A stretch of 64,000 bases of DNA from the NCBI GenBank assembly GCA_903825445.1, contig CAIKAS010000277.1, forward strand, positions 20,639 to 84,638, in the 5' to 3' direction. Source of the stretch: an uncultured Acidobacteriia bacterium. Its GTDB lineage: Bacteria; Acidobacteriota; Terriglobia; Bryobacterales; Bryobacteraceae. Below the pieces are notes generated by a model. The model made no database searches, was not told the origin of the DNA, and saw only the letters and a list, made by a program, of their open reading frames with translations. A program made the position numbers and the translations under genes. Shown here piece by piece: positions 28,793 through 37,887 of the stretch (within the stretch, counting starts at the first letter, position 1; each line of letters opens with the position of its first letter).

Positions 28793-30100
28793 CTAGTTCC
28801 AGCCGTCGTCATCGTCGTTATCGCCATCTGATACAACGGGCTTGGCTTTCACCTTTTCCGGTTTGGCTTTTGGCGGCTTGTCTTTCGATTTAAAGCGCGA
28901 GAAGAAACCACCCTTGGGTTTTGCAGGTTGTTCGCCCGCCTCCGCAGCAACGAAACCGTCACTCCTGCTACTCGGCCCGCGCGGCGGCGCATCGGTAGCT
29001 TCTTCGCCTGTCGCAATTTTCGGAAACTGCTGAGCTCTCTCGTCATCATCGGATTCGCCGGCAATCTCAGGTTGGGCTTCGGCGTCGACGGACTCAACTC
29101 CAGCACGCTCTTCGGCCTCACCAGCGTCGTCCGTTTCCTCGCGCCCATCGTCGTCTTCGTCTTCGGCAGGCACATCGTCAACGTTCTCGGACTTCGTGTA
29201 ATAGTACGTGTACTTGCTATAAAGTTCGCCGGCACGAGCGCCGTTCGCGACGATTCCCAACACGTTGTTTTCGCAAAGTGTCTGAATGGCGCGCACAACA
29301 CTGTCGTAAGTGGTGGAGCCGATGCGCACTACCAAAATGATGCCGTCCGTGATGGTTGCGAGCAGATTCGCGTCCGCCGAAAACAGCAGGGGAGGCGTAT
29401 CCAGAATCACCCAGTTAAAAACCTTCCGGAACGAATCGAGCGTGTAACGCACCGGTCGCATGTTCAGAAGTTCCAGGGGATTTCGGACGGCCGAACCGGC
29501 GGGCAGAATGTAGAGGTTGGTACCCTCGACGTGTCGAATACACTCTTCGAGCGATTTCTCACCGAGCAGGAAGTCCGAAAAACCCGGTGTTCGCTCACAC
29601 TGGAACTGCTGATGCACAACGGGGCGACGAAGATCGAGATCGGCCAGCAACACCGGAAGTTCCAGTTGAGCCTGCGCCAGCGCCAGATTACACGCGGTGA
29701 AAGTCTTACCCTCGGCGGGAGAGGCACTGGTACAGACCACTACGCGTAGATCCTGCTGCGCCTGCATATGATTGAGCCTGGTGCGCAGGCTGCGGAACTC
29801 TTCGGACGCCCCGTCGTGCGGTTCATCCGGATTAATGAGGTGAGCTTCTGGTGCGGGACGGAACGGAATTGTCTTGCAGCGGGCGAGGAAGGCGCGCGCG
29901 TCGATCTGGAGGCCGCCAGTCTCCGGACGCATGAGTCCTCGAGATGGTGCGGAGGGCGGCACTTCAACCGAATCGGCACCTGCGAGTCCACCTTCTTCTT
30001 TGACGACAAGCGCACGCCCGTCACCTTCAGTCGACGGCGCGTCAAGCGTCCCTTCCAGCATTTGCTCCGCACGGCGAAGCGCATCATGTACGCGGCTCAT
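28793..30100 (-). CDS. CpsD/CapB-type BY-kinase with acidic C-terminal tail
   Basis: SASPAEGKTFTACNLALAQAQ (Walker A), LLADLDLRRP (A'), VILDTPPLL (B), YSKYTYYY cluster. Confidence 0.85.
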   Translation of the reverse strand: MSRVHDALRRAEQMLEGTLDAPSTEGDGRALVVKEEGGLAGADSVEVPPSAPSRGLMRPETGGLQIDARAFLARCKTIPFRPAPEAHLINPDEPHDGASEEFRSLRTRLNHMQAQQDLRVVVCTSASPAEGKTFTACNLALAQAQLELPVLLADLDLRRPVVHQQFQCERTPGFSDFLLGEKSLEECIRHVEGTNLYILPAGSAVRNPLELLNMRPVRYTLDSFRKVFNWVILDTPPLLFSADANLLATITDGIILVVRIGSTTYDSVVRAIQTLCENNVLGIVANGARAGELYSKYTYYYTKSENVDDVPAEDEDDDGREETDDAGEAEERAGVESVDAEAQPEIAGESDDDERAQQFPKIATGEEATDAPPRGPSSRSDGFVAAEAGEQPAKPKGGFFSRFKSKDKPPKAKPEKVKAKPVVSDGDNDDDDGWN

Positions 30101-30107
30101 ATTTTCC

Positions 30108-31802
30108 TTAGGTCTTCAGCGTGACCGAGTAGTAATAAACAACCGCCCCGGTGACGGCCGCCGCACCGACAATCACGGCTGCCGACCATGCAAGGTAAGT
30201 CAGACGCCGCTTTCGCTTGACCAACATCGTGTTTTCGAGAAGAGGAATGCTACAGAGAACGGGAAGGTTGGTGTAGGCACGTACATCTTTCAGGTTCTTC
30301 AGCGACGTATCCTTGGCTTCCTGCAATCCTGCCATACCGGCGCCCAGAATCAACGAAAGTGCAAATCCCGCGCCAATGATCATGTAGCGGTTCGGCTTAG
30401 TGGGCTGCATCGGCAGGGATGCGTTATCGAGGACATCCAGGTTTTCTCCGGCTTTCCGTTGCAGCAATTGGCTGTTGGCATCCGCGATGTCCTGCTTATG
30501 CAGCAAATCCTGGTAGTTCGTGTCTTTCATTTTCTGCGTCTGCAGCAGGTCCTGGTATGGCGCCTCCAGGCCCGTGCTGTCTTTCAGCATCTGGTTGAGC
30601 GCGTCGCTTTCCTTCTTGTAGTCCGCGACTTCCTTTTCGTTGCGTTCGATGTCGGCCAGGATCTGCTTCTCCGCGGTATCGATCCGCGCCAGGTCCATAT
30701 TGATCTCCTGACGCTTACTCTCCAGCGCAAGATTCGGCTGTTTCTTGGGAGCGTCCTTCGGCTTGGCTGCTTCTGCCTCGGCCTTAGCTCGCAACTGCTC
30801 TGCCAATTGGTCCCGTTTGGCTTTATAGAGGTCCAGTTGATTCTTGAGGTTTTTCACCTCCGGGTGTATATCCGAATATTGCTTGCGGGCTTGCTGGAGA
30901 TTGAACTCTAACGCATCGACGTCTCTGTTGAGCTTTAGCAACTCGTCGTTCTGTTTGGCCGCGGGGCTTCCGGGCATCGCGGCTTCCACTTCACTATCCG
31001 ACTGATCGAAAAAATCGAGCCGGGCTTTCGCAGCAGTCCGATTAGAGGCAAGTGTGCTGAGGGCATTCTTATCTGCGAAAATTCTGTCCGAGTCGGCCGA
31101 GATCTTGGTCGTCAGCGCGGCCTCGCGCGCGATATTTAGCTGTGTTGACTCCGGCAATTTGCCGACATTGGCTTCTTTGAACGCGGTCAGCGCGTCGTTC
31201 GCAGCGCCGAGATCGGCCTTTGCTTTGTTCAACTCGTCGCCCACAAAACCTTTGACCGCATCCTGCTGTGTCTTCTGAGTGCTGAGGTTCACTTCGTCGA
31301 ACTTATTCATCAGGATCCCGACGGTCTGTTGAGCCTTAAAACGATCCGAATAAGTAAAGGAGATATCGAACGCCGATGCTCGTTTGCCCATAGCGCCAGG
31401 CAGGGCCACAATATCAATTCTGATTGCTTTCTTCATGTCCTCGATAACGTCTTCGAGGGGTTTGGTTTTGAGATCCTCTTTATAAAGCAACAGACGCGGG
31501 TCGTTAATGATAGAAGAAAGTTCCGTACGGCTCAGAATCTGCGTCTGCATTTGCATGACACGCTCGTTGAGCGCTGTACTGACTGTCGACTGAACCATAG
31601 CTTCAGAGATCTGCGCCGGCGTGATCTGCATCGTCGCTTTCGATGTGTACTCGTTCGGCAGCAAAAAGGCGACGCAAATTGACACGATGATGCCGAAAAA
31701 CGTAGGGCCTGCGATCCAGCCCGCGTGTCTCCGGCCGATATCGATGTAGTCTTCGACATCCAGAGTGCGTCTTGAAATGCTGAAAGATTGTGTCGGTACC
31801 AT
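30108..31802 (-). CDS. Wzz/GNVR chain-length determinant, polysaccharide co-polymerase
   Basis: 564 aa; N- and C-terminal TM with long coiled coil; adjacent to BY-kinase and Wza-like gene. Confidence 0.85.
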   Translation of the reverse strand: MVPTQSFSISRRTLDVEDYIDIGRRHAGWIAGPTFFGIIVSICVAFLLPNEYTSKATMQITPAQISEAMVQSTVSTALNERVMQMQTQILSRTELSSIINDPRLLLYKEDLKTKPLEDVIEDMKKAIRIDIVALPGAMGKRASAFDISFTYSDRFKAQQTVGILMNKFDEVNLSTQKTQQDAVKGFVGDELNKAKADLGAANDALTAFKEANVGKLPESTQLNIAREAALTTKISADSDRIFADKNALSTLASNRTAAKARLDFFDQSDSEVEAAMPGSPAAKQNDELLKLNRDVDALEFNLQQARKQYSDIHPEVKNLKNQLDLYKAKRDQLAEQLRAKAEAEAAKPKDAPKKQPNLALESKRQEINMDLARIDTAEKQILADIERNEKEVADYKKESDALNQMLKDSTGLEAPYQDLLQTQKMKDTNYQDLLHKQDIADANSQLLQRKAGENLDVLDNASLPMQPTKPNRYMIIGAGFALSLILGAGMAGLQEAKDTSLKNLKDVRAYTNLPVLCSIPLLENTMLVKRKRRLTYLAWSAAVIVGAAAVTGAVVYYYSVTLKT

Positions 31803-31813
31803 CGCTTACTCCG

Positions 31814-32752
31814 CTACTCTCCGGGCACGAAGATGATATCCCCGTCTTCGAGGGTGATGTTCTGTTCCATGTGCTGGCCCTTCATGACCTCTTTGTTGTT
31901 GAACATGAATGTTTTCTTGCCGCGCATGATCTTCACTTTCGTCTGCTTCGCGAAATCTCTAAATCCACCTGCCATAGCTATCGCGTCGAGCATCGTGGTT
32001 TCCTGCAAAAGGGGATAAGGTCCTGGCTTATTCACGGCTCCCACGAGGGTATATTTTTTGCTGTTGTTGCGCAGCAACTGAACGTTGACGATCGGCTCGT
32101 TGTAAAAGTCCTTGAGCTTCGCTGTGATCAGATCTTCGAGTTGGGGTATCGTGTACCCGGTGGCCTTGAAATCGCGTATCAGCGACATGGACATCCTGCC
32201 ATCGGGCCCGATAGTATAAGTACCGGTAAGGTTCTTGTCACCCCAGACACTAACGCTCACCACATCGTTCGCGCCCAGTATGTATCTGGCTGAGTCTCCC
32301 TTGGCTGCCGCGGGCTTTGCCGACCCGGCACTTGTCGCGCCCGGCGTGCTTTTCTCTTTCTTCTCATCGGTAACATCCGTGGATTTTGCAGTTGTTGCAA
32401 CAGGTGCGGCCGTTTGCGGTGCGGGGCGCACCGGATCCGGGACGAGAGCCTCCGGCACTTCCGGCGTGGTGAGCGCCAACCCGCTTGGCTTCACATCGAC
32501 CGGCGCGACCGGCGCAGTGGCAGGGGTTTGCGCAGCCGCCGGTTGTGCAGATGGTTGCACGGCAGTTTGGCCGGCGGGTTGCGCCGGCGGTGAAGAAGGA
32601 GCCAATGGGGAAGCCGGCTGCGCAGCGGCAGACTCACCAGCAGCGACTGGCACCTGGATAGCTGGCGGATTATTCGATGGCGGCGCGGTCTGAGCGACGC
32701 TAAGGCGCACCACCACCACGAGCGCGGTGGCAAGCCTGGACCACAAATTCAT
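31814..32752 (-). CDS. Polysaccharide export (Wza-like) protein
   Basis: YILGANDVVSVSVWGDKNLTGTYTIGPDGRMSM (poly_export), SLBB-like VNVQLLRNNSKKYTLVGAVNKPGPYPL; signal-like start ATG at 32752. Confidence 0.88.
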   Translation of the reverse strand: MNLWSRLATALVVVVRLSVAQTAPPSNNPPAIQVPVAAGESAAAQPASPLAPSSPPAQPAGQTAVQPSAQPAAAQTPATAPVAPVDVKPSGLALTTPEVPEALVPDPVRPAPQTAAPVATTAKSTDVTDEKKEKSTPGATSAGSAKPAAAKGDSARYILGANDVVSVSVWGDKNLTGTYTIGPDGRMSMSLIRDFKATGYTIPQLEDLITAKLKDFYNEPIVNVQLLRNNSKKYTLVGAVNKPGPYPLLQETTMLDAIAMAGGFRDFAKQTKVKIMRGKKTFMFNNKEVMKGQHMEQNITLEDGDIIFVPGE

Positions 32753-32808
32753 ACCCACTTTATCAATCGTAGCAAGACCATAACCACTCAGATAATATAC
32801 TTCGGTAA

Positions 32809-33243
32809 ATGAGACATGGTACTCTACCCAGACGTTCTTGGTTCCTCGCAAAAACCGACCCGGAAACGTACTCAATCGAACAGTTCGCAAAAGAGCGACG
32901 AACGGTGTGGGATGGCGTTCGCAATCCGCAGGCGTTGCGGGCGATTCGGGAGATGCGGTCAGGCGACGGGGTATTCATTTACCACAGCATGGGTGATTCG
33001 GCTGTAGTCGGGCTCGCGGAAGTCATCGGCGATGGCTGCCCCGACCCGTCGAATCCGAAATTGGCCGTTGCGGAGTTTCGATTTGTTTGCCGCATCGAGC
33101 CGCCGGTCACGCTGCGCGAAATCAAGGAGAGCGGGGAGTTTGCGGACTGGTCCCTGGTTCGGCAAAGCCGATTGTCGACAATGACGGCTCCTGCGGAATT
33201 CGTCGAGTGGATCCGCCGGAAACGCCCTGAAGTTGAGTTCTAA
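32809..33243 (+). CDS. EVE domain-containing protein
   Basis: RSWFLAKTDPETYSIEQFAKERRTVWDGVRNPQALRAIREMRSGDGVFIYHS. Confidence 0.88.
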   Translation: MRHGTLPRRSWFLAKTDPETYSIEQFAKERRTVWDGVRNPQALRAIREMRSGDGVFIYHSMGDSAVVGLAEVIGDGCPDPSNPKLAVAEFRFVCRIEPPVTLREIKESGEFADWSLVRQSRLSTMTAPAEFVEWIRRKRPEVEF

Positions 33244-33271
33244 ACATAGTACTTGTGGGTCGCGCCCCTGA

Positions 33272-33297
33272 CAAATATTCCAAAAATGGAATATTTG
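33272..33297. repeat. Perfect 10-bp inverted repeat CAAATATTCC-aaaaat-GGAATATTTG
   Basis: AT-rich palindrome in intergenic region between EVE gene and sensor kinase. Confidence 0.8.
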
Positions 33298-33361
33298 ATA
33301 AATGCTCGCATCCTAACATCCTTGTTTTCAGTGGTTCTTCCTCATCGGATATACCGTCCTC

Positions 33362-33377
33362 TGGCATCTGAACTGCA
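33362..33377 (+). promoter_or_regulatory. Candidate sigma-54 (-24/-12) promoter
   Basis: TGGCATCTGAACTGCA versus TGGCACG-N4-TTGCA, exact spacing; 55 nt before kinase ATG. Confidence 0.45.
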
Positions 33378-33431
33378 CGTAGAATAATAATGTGCCAGTG
33401 TCTCTGAAGTTCTGGCGCAAACGGCACTGCC

Positions 33432-36338
33432 ATGCTTCAGGAACTGAGATTCCAGCTTTCGACTGCTCTTCTGACGGTCATCACCATCGCGGCGGCGATC
33501 GCTGCCGGGGTGAACTATGAGCTGAATCATAAGTTCAGATTGCCGGATGACGGCGTCGTATGGGCTGATCGCGCCGACGGAGTGGTGGCGGCAAAGGTGG
33601 TGCCCGACGGTCCCGCTGACCGGGCGGGCATTAGGACCGGCGACGTTCTCGTATCGATTCAAAGCGGTTCAATTCTCCATGCCGACGACGTTCCGCGCAC
33701 GCTGGCGGCGATCGGAGCGTGGGGGAAAGCGGTTTACGACCTTGGACGCAGCGGAGTGGATATAACCGCGACCGTCTACATCGGAGAAGTGGCGCGTGGC
33801 GTTCCGCTTTCGTACCAGTACCTGGTGGGCGCAGCTTATCTGGCCATAGGACTTTTTATTTATTTCCGGCGCGGCAGCGCTCCGAAAGCGCGGCACTTCT
33901 ACATTTTTTGCCTCGCCTCTTTTGTTTTTTCATGCTTCCACTACACCGGCAAGCTGAACGCATTCGACCAGGTGATGTACTGGGGCAATGTCGTAGCGAA
34001 CTGGCTTGCTCCAGCGCTGTTTCTGCATTTTTGTCTAGGCTTCCCGGAGCCGCGTCCGTGGCAGCGCCGGTGGATGCTGGCAGCGATCTACTCTCCGGGA
34101 GCCGTGCTGACGCTGATTACCGCGGGATTCGCATCCGGTGTTCTTTCCGCGCCCGGTTTTGCCGCGGTGGAGGTGAGATACACACTGGATCGATGCTGGA
34201 TGAGTCTGCTGACGTTCGCCTACATCGTGAGCGGCGTGATTCTGCAGAGCGGCTATATGAAGGCCGAGGATACCGTAGTCCGCCAGCAGATCAAGTGGCT
34301 GCGCAACGGAGTGCTGTTCGGATTCGCTCCCTTCGCGGTGCTTTATGCTATCCCGTGGATACTCGACATGCCGTTCAGCCCGTACCAGAATTATGCGGTA
34401 CTCACGCTGCCACTGATGCCGCTGACCATTGCGTATGCGATCGTCCGCTACCGACTGATGGACGTGGACGTAATTTTCCGTCGCGGCTACGCCTACACGC
34501 TGGCCACCTTGTGCGTGCTGGCGGCATTTTACGCAATCGTGCTGGGCGTGAGCCAACTGGTGCGAGTCAGCATCAAGGACGTGAGCAGCACCAACCTTGT
34601 CATCGTGATGCTCATTGCGACGTTCTTATTTCAGCCGATCCGCACCTGGATACAGGAACGGCTGGACCGCTACTTTTATCGCGACCGCTACGATTATCGG
34701 CGAACACTTATTGAATTCGCCCGGGAACTTAATTCGGAATCCGACCTTGCCCCGATGCTGCAATCCGTCGCGGACCGGCTAATGCAAACTCTCTCAATCC
34801 GCCATGCGGCGTTTTTTTTGGCAGAGGAGACGGCGATCACCACGGGCATTGGCGAGGGCAACCGAGACAACAGCGGCGATACTGCCCCGGCAGAACCGGA
34901 GACTCGCTGGCAACTTCGAATGGCCATGGGCTCCGGCGCACGGGCCATGGAGTCCGGCGAGCCGTTTGACCTGAGCTTTCTTAGCTGGCCCCAAAAAGGC
35001 CCGTACCTGTTTTTTGAAAGAACCCGCTACCATCTCGACGTCATTGCGAGCGGCTGGCCTGCTTCGGTTCGTAAAACCATCGCAGATCTGGATCTGAATT
35101 ATTACCTTCCGTGCTCGGTGCGTGGCAGGACTATCGCCTATATGGGTGTGAGCCGCACCGAGACCGGAGAGTTCCTTTCGAGCGATGACGTGGAACTGCT
35201 GCTGACCCTTGCCAATTACGTCGGCATAGCCATCGAGAATACCAATCTCTACAGGTCGCTGAAAGAGAAGGCCGATGAGTACGAACGACTCAAGGAGTTC
35301 AGCGAGAACATTGTCGAATCGATCAATGTTGGCGTACTCGCAGCCGATCTGGAGGACCGCGTGGAAAGCTGGAACACGCAGATGGAGCGGCTGAGCGGTA
35401 TTGGACGTGCGGATGCGCTGGGACGGCGGCTCTCGGAACTGTTTCCCACCGCGCTGGTGGAGCAACTCGACCGGACACGGGGAGAAATACGCATTCAGCA
35501 CCTCGATAAGTTCACGCTGGATTCCACGCATGGCGAGGCGACGGTGAACATCGCCATCGCACCGCTGGTCTCGCGCGATTTGGAACAAATTGGCCGTTTG
35601 GTAATTTTCGACGACATTACCGCGCGCGCCGAACTGGAGCGCAGACTGGTTCAGGCGGATAAACTCTCGAGCATCGGCCTGCTGGCAGCGGGCGTAGCGC
35701 ACGAAGTGAATACGCCTCTCGCCGTGATTTCCAATTACGCTCAGATGCTGACCAAGCAGGTAGCGGGCGATGAGCAGAAGTCGCGGATGCTCGAAAAGAT
35801 CTCGCGCCAGACGTTCCGAGCCAGTGAAATCGTGAATTCACTCCTGAATTTCTCGCGCACGTGGACGACGGAGCTGGCTGAAGTCCAGGTGAATGCCGTG
35901 ATTCAGGAAACGCTGGCACTGCTGGAACACCAGTTGCGCAAGGCCGGTGTGGAGGTGCGGACGGATCTGGACCGCACACTGGAACCGATCAAAGGCAATC
36001 AGGGAAAGCTCCAACAGGTATTTCTGAATCTGTTCCTCAATGCGCGCGACGCTATGGAGCCATCAGGCGTTCTCCATGTGATCACCCGCCGGAACGATAA
36101 GGGCATCGAAGTAGACGTGATCGACACGGGGCACGGGATCGCGCCAGAGCATATGGGCAGGATCTACGACCCCTTCTTCACGACCAAAGGGGTCAAGAAG
36201 GGCACCGGCCTCGGCCTGTCCGTGACATATGGCATCATTCAGGAGCATGGTGGCGCCATTGAGGCAGTTTCAAAACCGGGCGAAGGAACCTGCTTCCATT
36301 TGGAGTTTCCCGTTGTCCGGAAGGCGGTGAATGCATGA
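33432..36338 (+). CDS. PDZ/multi-TM/GAF/PAS sensor histidine kinase
   Basis: 968 aa; PDZ (VPDGPADRAGIRTGDVLVSIQ), TM block, GAF, PAS, LAAGVAHEVNTPLAVISNYAQ H-box, HATPase motifs. Confidence 0.9.
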   Translation: MLQELRFQLSTALLTVITIAAAIAAGVNYELNHKFRLPDDGVVWADRADGVVAAKVVPDGPADRAGIRTGDVLVSIQSGSILHADDVPRTLAAIGAWGKAVYDLGRSGVDITATVYIGEVARGVPLSYQYLVGAAYLAIGLFIYFRRGSAPKARHFYIFCLASFVFSCFHYTGKLNAFDQVMYWGNVVANWLAPALFLHFCLGFPEPRPWQRRWMLAAIYSPGAVLTLITAGFASGVLSAPGFAAVEVRYTLDRCWMSLLTFAYIVSGVILQSGYMKAEDTVVRQQIKWLRNGVLFGFAPFAVLYAIPWILDMPFSPYQNYAVLTLPLMPLTIAYAIVRYRLMDVDVIFRRGYAYTLATLCVLAAFYAIVLGVSQLVRVSIKDVSSTNLVIVMLIATFLFQPIRTWIQERLDRYFYRDRYDYRRTLIEFARELNSESDLAPMLQSVADRLMQTLSIRHAAFFLAEETAITTGIGEGNRDNSGDTAPAEPETRWQLRMAMGSGARAMESGEPFDLSFLSWPQKGPYLFFERTRYHLDVIASGWPASVRKTIADLDLNYYLPCSVRGRTIAYMGVSRTETGEFLSSDDVELLLTLANYVGIAIENTNLYRSLKEKADEYERLKEFSENIVESINVGVLAADLEDRVESWNTQMERLSGIGRADALGRRLSELFPTALVEQLDRTRGEIRIQHLDKFTLDSTHGEATVNIAIAPLVSRDLEQIGRLVIFDDITARAELERRLVQADKLSSIGLLAAGVAHEVNTPLAVISNYAQMLTKQVAGDEQKSRMLEKISRQTFRASEIVNSLLNFSRTWTTELAEVQVNAVIQETLALLEHQLRKAGVEVRTDLDRTLEPIKGNQGKLQQVFLNLFLNARDAMEPSGVLHVITRRNDKGIEVDVIDTGHGIAPEHMGRIYDPFFTTKGVKKGTGLGLSVTYGIIQEHGGAIEAVSKPGEGTCFHLEFPVVRKAVNA

Positions 36339-37846
36339 CGCCTGGGCATGAGATTGACGAAACACCGGATGCGGGCAGCGCCGCAGGGGGCAATACGCAG
36401 ATTCGACAAGGTGGTCCCGCAAAGGGCCGAATTCTTATCATTGACGACGAACTCGAGATCAGGGAGAGTCTGGAAGCGCTGCTGACATCGGAAGGCTATG
36501 AGGTTGTACTCGCCCCCAATGCTACCGAAGGCGAACGTGAACTTGAATCGCGGGCCTGGGATCTGGTGTTGCTGGATCTGATGATGCCGGACAAATCCGG
36601 TATGGAAGTATTGCGCGACGTCCGCGAGCGCGACCGCCATACGCCGATCTTCATGATCACGGCCTGGGGCAGCGTGGAAGCGGCGGTACAGGCAGTTAAG
36701 CTCGGCGCTAACGATTATGTGTCGAAGCCGTGGGATAACGACAAGCTCGTAATCGAAATAGACCGCGCCATATCCGGCCAGCGGCTGATCGATGAAAACA
36801 CGCAACTCAAGCGCACTCTGAAACAGCGCTACAGTTTTCCCAACATCGTCGGCAAGAGTGACCGCATGCTGAAGGTGCTGGATCTTGTCTCGCAGGTGGC
36901 GTCGAGCCGTTCCACTATTTTGATCACGGGCGACACAGGCACAGGGAAGGAACTCATAGCTAAGGCAATTCATTCCAATTCGCCCCGCGTGGACTACGCT
37001 TTTGTGGCGGTTAACAGCGGTTCGCTGCCCACCGATCTGCTGGAGTCAACTTTGTTCGGACACGTGAAGGGTGCGTTTACCTCGGCGATCCAGAACAAGA
37101 AGGGCGCGTTTGAGGTTGCGAACAAGGGCACCATCTTCTTCGACGAGGTGGGAACGATCGGGCCGGAGACGCAGGCCAAGCTGTTGCGCGTAATTCAGGA
37201 AAAGGAATTCACACCACTCGGATCGAACGAAGTAATGAAGGTTGACGTCAGGATTCTGGCTGCGACCAACGCCGATCTTCGCAAGATGGTGGAAGAGAAA
37301 AAATTCCGCGAAGATCTTTACTATCGGCTCAACGTCATCAACATCAATTTGCCGCCCCTGCGGGAGCGCCGCGAGGATATTCCGGCGCTGATCCACCACT
37401 TCCTGGAACGGTTCTGCAAAGAGAATGAGAAGTATCTCGACGATGATGGCCGAACATTACTGCGCTTTGAACCGGAAGCGATGCAGTTGCTGCTCGACCA
37501 CAGCTGGCCAGGGAATGTTCGCGAACTGGAAAATGTGGTGGAACGTGCGGTGGTACTCGCGTCGGTGCCCTTGATTACCGTGGACGTTCTGCCCGACTAT
37601 CTGGTGCAGGCCTCCGGCATCCGCACGCGTCCAAGCGAGAACGGCGCGATGCCGGCAGACGCATCGTTGTTTGAGATCGTGGCTGAATTCGAACGTCGCA
37701 CGATCACGGAGTATCTGGACCGTTTCAATGGCAGCCAGACAGAGGCGGCAGAGGCGCTGCGCGTACCGCTTTCCACCTTGAACCAGAAGATCAAACGCCT
37801 GAATATCGACGTAAAAAAGCGCGGCGATAAAGCGCCAGCTGCGTAA
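36335..37846 (+). CDS. Sigma-54-dependent response regulator (NtrC family)
   Basis: RILIIDDELEIRESL receiver, GDTGTGKELIAKAIH, HVKGAFTSA (variant of GAFTGA), C-terminal Fis-like HTH. Confidence 0.93.
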   Translation: MTPGHEIDETPDAGSAAGGNTQIRQGGPAKGRILIIDDELEIRESLEALLTSEGYEVVLAPNATEGERELESRAWDLVLLDLMMPDKSGMEVLRDVRERDRHTPIFMITAWGSVEAAVQAVKLGANDYVSKPWDNDKLVIEIDRAISGQRLIDENTQLKRTLKQRYSFPNIVGKSDRMLKVLDLVSQVASSRSTILITGDTGTGKELIAKAIHSNSPRVDYAFVAVNSGSLPTDLLESTLFGHVKGAFTSAIQNKKGAFEVANKGTIFFDEVGTIGPETQAKLLRVIQEKEFTPLGSNEVMKVDVRILAATNADLRKMVEEKKFREDLYYRLNVININLPPLRERREDIPALIHHFLERFCKENEKYLDDDGRTLLRFEPEAMQLLLDHSWPGNVRELENVVERAVVLASVPLITVDVLPDYLVQASGIRTRPSENGAMPADASLFEIVAEFERRTITEYLDRFNGSQTEAAEALRVPLSTLNQKIKRLNIDVKKRGDKAPAA

Positions 37847-37887
37847 ATGCTACAGCCGGTGTTCGGGCTCTCGCTACAGTAGTAATA

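Noticed and set aside
32771-32786. TGGTTATGGTCTTGCT (minus) as a sigma-54 promoter for the EPS operon
   Set aside because: Spacing fits, but leader would be only about 8 nt before the wza-like ATG; too weak to call.
33280-33289. CCAAAAATGG resembling a eukaryotic CArG box
   Set aside because: Coincidental centre of an AT-rich palindrome; MADS-box factors not expected in bacteria.
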